A stretch of DNA of 64,000 nucleotides from contig NZ_CP179868.1 in the NCBI RefSeq assembly GCF_051379705.1, positions 2,108,001 through 2,172,000 of the forward strand, read 5' to 3'. Below the pieces are notes generated by a model. That model saw only the letters and a list, made by a program, of their open reading frames with translations. It was not told the origin of the DNA and did no database searches. Numbering within the stretch: the first letter of the stretch is position 1; each line of letters begins with the position of its first letter. The DNA comes from Ekhidna sp051379705 (GTDB lineage: Bacteria > Bacteroidota > Bacteroidia > Cytophagales > Cyclobacteriaceae). The position numbers and the translations under genes are program-made. Below are positions 61,701-64,000 of the stretch, in pieces.

Positions 61701-62085
61701 ATACACCAAATTGGACGATCTAAAAACTGAAGATGAACTTGCAGAGTTTATTGAAATGATGAAAGATCGATTTGGTCCTTTACCCAGCGGAGTAAGCAAC
61801 CTGACGGAGACTGTTCGTTTAAGGTGGAAAGCTATGCAGATAGGATTTGAAAAAGTTACAATCAAAGGCAACAAAATGAGGTGTTACATATCTGACAAAA
61901 AACCCCAAGAGTACTTTCAATCAGAAAGATTCGGCAATGTGCTAAGCTTTATCAAGTCTAATCCTCACGATAGCAAAATGAAAGAGGTCAAAAACAAATT
62001 GTTGATTACTGTGGAAAATGTTGGTTCCATTGAAAATGCCAGGACAGTTATCAGTCAAATGCACTCATCTTTAGTAACTTCATAA
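58726..62085 (+). CDS. mfd: Transcription-repair coupling factor Mfd
   Basis: Mfd removes RNA polymerase stalled at DNA damage and recruits UvrA. The 1119-residue protein starts at TTG (58726) and has the UvrB-like N-terminal domains, the polymerase-interaction domain with P-G-D-F-V-T-H-I-D-Y-G-V-G-R-F (about residue 435), a superfamily 2 helicase/translocase with GDVGFGKTE (Walker A, about 583) and IDEEQKFGV (DEEQ box), a TRG motif region, and a C-terminal TRCF domain. Length is near the usual 1150. It follows a 352-base non-coding region. Confidence 0.97.
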   Translation: MNTKELLERYKESSNVKAIAESIQKKNQLRLRGISGSYDALLLASVSQLVKGIHLIVLHDFEEASYFQTDLSNFIENEIVLFPSSYKKPYHFEEIENANILHRAEVLNDLNDRDHLVIITYPEALSEKVINKRSLVSNTFTAKPGEQLDVEFLADLLLTYDFEKTDFVYEPGQFAVRGGIVDIFSYAHELPYRLELFGDEVESIREFDPESQLSTKDLDHISLIPNVQTKLVSEERQSFLAYIPEETTIWLKDYQQSLDIIDKSFHKVEEQFQVIKEMSGDSKLITSPDQLFETQQSYTQSLEGFMKIEFGKRYYLQPDEELTLATRPQPSFHKNFKLLAENLQELQQNNYKKLLAAESFKQIERLETIFDEIDPSITFEGVTASFREGFIDDHEEFCVYTDHQIFDRFHRYKGKEKFTKNKALTLKELKTLQPGDFVTHIDYGVGRFAGLDTVDVGSNKQEAIRLVYRDDDLLYVSLHSLHKISKYSGKEGEPPSINKLGSPDWENKKKKIKRKVKDIAKDLIDLYAKRKAARGYAFPPDDYLQAELESSFMYQDTPDQSMATSDVKADMELEHPMDRLVCGDVGFGKTEIAIRAAFKAVNSGKQVAVLVPTTILAMQHHRTFESRLENMPISIDYINRFKTSKQITDIKKRVKEGKIDILIGTHRIVNKDIEFKDLGLMIIDEEQKFGVKVKERLKDMRVNVDALTLTATPIPRTLHFSLMGARDLSIISTPPPNRRPVTTELHEFNEEVIRDAVSHEIRRGGQVFMVHNRVSDIEQVGNMIFKLVPDSRIGIAHGQMEGPQLEKVMLKFIEGDYDVLVSTNIIESGLDIPNANTIIINNAHMFGLSDLHQMRGRVGRSNTKAYCFMLTPPASSLTSDARKRLNTLEEFSDLGDGFKVAMRDLDIRGAGNLLGAEQSGFINDIGFDMYHKILDEAVQELKEGEYKQLFETDLLKNKEVMDSMVEDCNIETDFEALIPESYVSNISERLGLYTKLDDLKTEDELAEFIEMMKDRFGPLPSGVSNLTETVRLRWKAMQIGFEKVTIKGNKMRCYISDKKPQEYFQSERFGNVLSFIKSNPHDSKMKEVKNKLLITVENVGSIENARTVISQMHSSLVTS

Positions 62086-62155
62086 AATATTCATCAAATA
62101 ATACAATAATTAAGTGCTATATAGCATTAGATCAATAGGTTTAATCTAAAATCCA

Positions 62156-62186
62156 TTGACTTACGATGGCTTTTTTGAAATATTTG
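62156..62186 (+). promoter_or_regulatory. Bacteroidota-type promoter for gldJ
   Basis: TTG (62156-62158), then 20 bases, then AATATTTG (62179-62186), one mismatch from TAnnTTTG. The spacing is within the 19-21 bases known for the sigma factor of this phylum. The TTG is therefore better read as the -33 element than as a translation start. The leader would be about 40 bases and would contain the palindrome at 62201. Confidence 0.6.
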
Positions 62187-62200
62187 TGTTTATTAGTACG

Positions 62201-62214
62201 TTGAAACGTTTCAA
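62201..62214. promoter_or_regulatory. Perfect 14-base palindrome in the gldJ leader
   Basis: TTGAAACGTTTCAA reads the same on both strands and lies just past the predicted start of transcription, 19 bases before the ATG. As DNA it could be an operator for a dimeric regulator. In RNA the central bases cannot form a loop without melting, so a hairpin would be weak. Confidence 0.5.
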
Positions 62215-62233
62215 GACAAATTCAAACGGTGTT

Positions 62234-63568
62234 ATGAAAAATTATGTGAGAGCAGTTAAAATGACTGGTTATGCCGGTTTAGCTGCAATTTTTATGAGTG
62301 CCTGTAACCTCATAGGAGGTAATAGTGGTGCACCTTCCGCAGAAAACCCAGGTTTTGCCAGTTCCGCAACAGGAATGGAATTTAACGAAGAAGGAGGTTT
62401 TCAAGTAAACGAATTTAGAGGCCAACCAGATGGACCAAACCTTATCTTTATTGAAGGTGGTCGAACAGTGCTTGGTTCTTTCGAAGAAGATGTTGTTTAT
62501 GCTCATGATAACTTAGAGCGTGCTGTTACAGTCGCTTCATTCTACATGGATGAAACAGAAGTAGCAAACATTCACTGGTTAGAGTATGAATACTACATCA
62601 AGCAAGATTCAGATGAATATTACTGGAGAAATAATATGCCTGATACGTCTGTATGGGCAAAAGATCTTGCATTTAATGATCCTTACGTAAACAGTTATTA
62701 CAGATATCCTGGATTCCGATACTTTCCTGTAGTTGGAGTGAATTGGAGACAAGCTGTTAACTACTGCAAATGGAGAACTACTGTTGTAAACCTCAAGCTT
62801 GCTGAGGATGCAGGTTACTTAGATCCAGTTGCTTCAGGTGACGATGCGTTCGCTGGAGCTGAAGGAGGAGACTTATCTGCTTCCGCAGGAACTGTCCCTG
62901 GTTTAACATCTGGAGTTGTGCTTCCTGGTTACAGGCTTCCAACTGAAGCAGAGTGGGAATATGCAGCTCAAGCACTTATAGGTACACAGTGGTTTGATGA
63001 AAATCAAACACACAGAAGGCTTTATCCTTGGGATGGTCATGCGCTAAGAAATCCTTATGGAAAAAGTATGGGTTACTTCCTGGCAAACTTTAAACGTGGA
63101 AATGGTGACTATGCCGGTATCGCTGGTAAATTGAATGATGGCGCTATGATCACAACTTACATTTACGACTACCCACCAAATGATTTCGGTCTATATAATA
63201 TGGCTGGAAATGTGAATGAGTGGGTTCAGGATGTATATCGTCCTCTTTCATTCCAAGATATGGATGATCTAAATCCAGCACGAAGAGATGCTGTTTTAGA
63301 TGAAGAAACTGGTTATGATGCAGATTACTCTTTCATAGGAAAAGAAGCTGCCTATTCGGAAGAAGATTGGGTAAGAACTTCTGGACTTCAAAAATCCTAT
63401 AATGCTGACAATCCTCCAATGAAGAGATTGCGAGTATATAAAGGAGGTTCTTGGTCAGATGTGGCCTACTGGTTATCTCCAGGAACAAGAAGATTCCTGT
63501 TTGAAGATTCTGCTACATCTACTATTGGCTTTAGATGTGCTATGATTAGAGCAGGATCCAATTTCTAA
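62234..63568 (+). CDS. gldJ: Gliding-motility lipoprotein GldJ
   Basis: A 444-residue lipoprotein: MKNYVRAVKMTGYAG, hydrophobic stretch, lipobox FMSAC, Gly/Ser linker, then a formylglycine-generating-enzyme-like (FGE-sulfatase) fold. F-I-E-G-G-R-T-V-L-G-S opens the domain, S-F-Y-M-D-E-T-E-V-A-N follows, then P-V-V-G-V-N-W-R-Q-A and the R-L-P-T-E-A-E-W-E-Y-A core, ending in G-F-R-C-A-M. The pattern N-M-P-D-T-S-V-W and Y-V-N-S-Y-Y-R-Y-P fits GldJ better than GldK. GldJ is essential for gliding and for stability of type IX secretion parts. An intrinsic terminator follows. Confidence 0.9.
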   Translation: MKNYVRAVKMTGYAGLAAIFMSACNLIGGNSGAPSAENPGFASSATGMEFNEEGGFQVNEFRGQPDGPNLIFIEGGRTVLGSFEEDVVYAHDNLERAVTVASFYMDETEVANIHWLEYEYYIKQDSDEYYWRNNMPDTSVWAKDLAFNDPYVNSYYRYPGFRYFPVVGVNWRQAVNYCKWRTTVVNLKLAEDAGYLDPVASGDDAFAGAEGGDLSASAGTVPGLTSGVVLPGYRLPTEAEWEYAAQALIGTQWFDENQTHRRLYPWDGHALRNPYGKSMGYFLANFKRGNGDYAGIAGKLNDGAMITTYIYDYPPNDFGLYNMAGNVNEWVQDVYRPLSFQDMDDLNPARRDAVLDEETGYDADYSFIGKEAAYSEEDWVRTSGLQKSYNADNPPMKRLRVYKGGSWSDVAYWLSPGTRRFLFEDSATSTIGFRCAMIRAGSNF

Positions 63569-63592
63569 GATATAATCTCACAGATTTTTCTG

Positions 63593-63620
63593 AAGGCCGC
63601 TCAATTGAGTGGCCTTTTTT
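63593..63620 (+). terminator. Intrinsic terminator between gldJ and the comF-like gene
   Basis: AAGGCCGCTC (63593-63602) pairs with GAGTGGCCTT (63607-63616) over ten base pairs (one G-T), loop AATT, then a run of T to 63620. It also overlaps the stop of the convergent comF-like gene. Confidence 0.88.
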
Positions 63621-64000
63621 ATTTCCCTCTCGCCAAAGTCGCAATATGAATTTCTTCAACATTTGCTTCAACCAATCGCTCGCAAAGCATTCCAACAGTT
63701 GCTCCGGTTGTAATAACATCATCGACAATCATCACAGACAAGCCCGATAAGTCTTCTAGCGAAGTTGAATATACATTTTCCATGTTCATCCACCTGTGCG
63801 CCTTCGATTTCTTAGTCTGAGTTTCAGTGGCTACTTCCCGTTTGATTAGATCTGCCCGAAGGTTAAGTCCTTGTTTTTCAGCAATCCCTTTCGCTATCTC
63901 TTCGCTTTGATTGTAAGTTCGTTGTCGGAGTTTTGACTTATGAAGAGGCACAGGAATAACAATGTCAATGTTTTCACACTTAATCGAAGGTGCAAACCAA
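63619..64000 (-). CDS. ComF-family phosphoribosyltransferase-like protein (5' end outside window)
   Basis: The reading frame is open to the last base, so about 126 C-terminal residues are present; the GTG at 63951 is internal. The visible part holds VIPVPLHKSKLRQRTYNQS, the ComF signature, then the phosphoribosyl-pyrophosphate loop VDDVITTGATV with an ordered I-V-D-D-V-x-T-T-G. Members assist DNA uptake in competent bacteria, though in many species the gene is only a competence-gene relative of uncertain role. The N-terminal zinc part lies outside the window. Confidence 0.9.
   Translation of the reverse strand, partial: WFAPSIKCENIDIVIPVPLHKSKLRQRTYNQSEEIAKGIAEKQGLNLRADLIKREVATETQTKKSKAHRWMNMENVYSTSLEDLSGLSVMIVDDVITTGATVGMLCERLVEANVEEIHIATLARGK

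Noticed and set aside
62156..62233. Extended gldJ start at TTG 62156
   Set aside because: The TTG fits a -33 promoter element and the extra residues would precede the lipoprotein signal, which must be N-terminal.
62234..63568. GldK instead of GldJ
   Set aside because: The two are related, but the domain order and the N-M-P-D-T-S-V-W region resemble GldJ, and no gldL or gldM follows.
1..64000. Prophage, insertion sequence or integrative element
   Set aside because: No integrase, transposase, terminal inverted repeats or att-like duplication was seen; the gene set is housekeeping with short accessory stretches.

Overview
The window reads as ordinary chromosome of a member of the Bacteroidota, most likely a marine or gliding Cytophagales relative. 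The reasons are the gliding and type IX secretion genes (gldE and gldD after mutY and ssb, and a separate gldJ), a 29-residue mS38-like basic protein next to an RNase E/G gene, bacillithiol genes (bshC, ytxJ), several uncharacterised families I associate with this phylum, promoters of the TTG-N19/20-TAnnTTTG type, many TTG starts and few obvious Shine-Dalgarno sequences. I see no tRNA, rRNA, CRISPR array, prophage or insertion sequence. Gene density is very high. The only gene-free stretch over 300 bases is 58374-58725.

Layout. 1-5.8 kb: end of an ABC permease gene, a small heat-shock protein, a beta-barrel protein, a LiaF-like membrane protein, a GNAT acetyltransferase and an S9 peptidase. 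5.9-7.6 kb: a BlaI/BlaR1-type regulator pair with two operator-like dyads. 7.6-10.8 kb (minus): LysE exporter, membrane ATP-grasp ligase, DinB protein, RecX and a YcxB-like protein. 10.9-19.2 kb: housekeeping (nadC, gpmI, ribH, pdhA, recF, a DciA-like protein). 19.2-25.6 kb: two small envelope proteins, rimO, bshC, a D-threonine aldolase-like enzyme and a GH3 glucosaminidase. 25.6-30.5 kb: bestrophin, a lipoprotein and a TerB-ABCG fusion exporter. 30.5-36.8 kb (minus): lipA, an envelope protein, ytxJ, a 12-copy repeat protein, rng, the mS38-like protein, a TPR protein and an HU/IHF protein. 36.9-42.5 kb: mutY-ssb-gldE-gldD-recG. 42.6-43.6 kb: an orphan protein coupled to a frameshifted lipocalin-like pseudogene. 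43.8-52.2 kb: purH, purN, yraN, manA-like, lipB, a rhomboid-like protein, an exonuclease and rnr. 52.2-55.6 kb: three small membrane proteins, then a histidine kinase and a lone receiver. 55.6-64 kb: a large DUF4301-type protein, a TerB-like protein, S1/P1 nuclease, mfd, gldJ and the end of a comF-like gene.

How the genes work together. lipA, lipB and pdhA belong to lipoate-dependent pyruvate oxidation. purH and purN serve purine synthesis. recF, recG, recX, mutY, mfd and ssb serve DNA repair. gldD, gldE and gldJ serve gliding and type IX secretion.

Points for a second look: a candidate nucleotidyltransferase function for the DUF4301-type protein; the ATP-grasp/LysE/DinB operon; the BlaI/BlaR1 pair without a beta-lactamase; mutY without a standard start codon; a 17-residue repeat protein; and six of eleven convergent gene pairs whose stop codons interlock in the same four bases.
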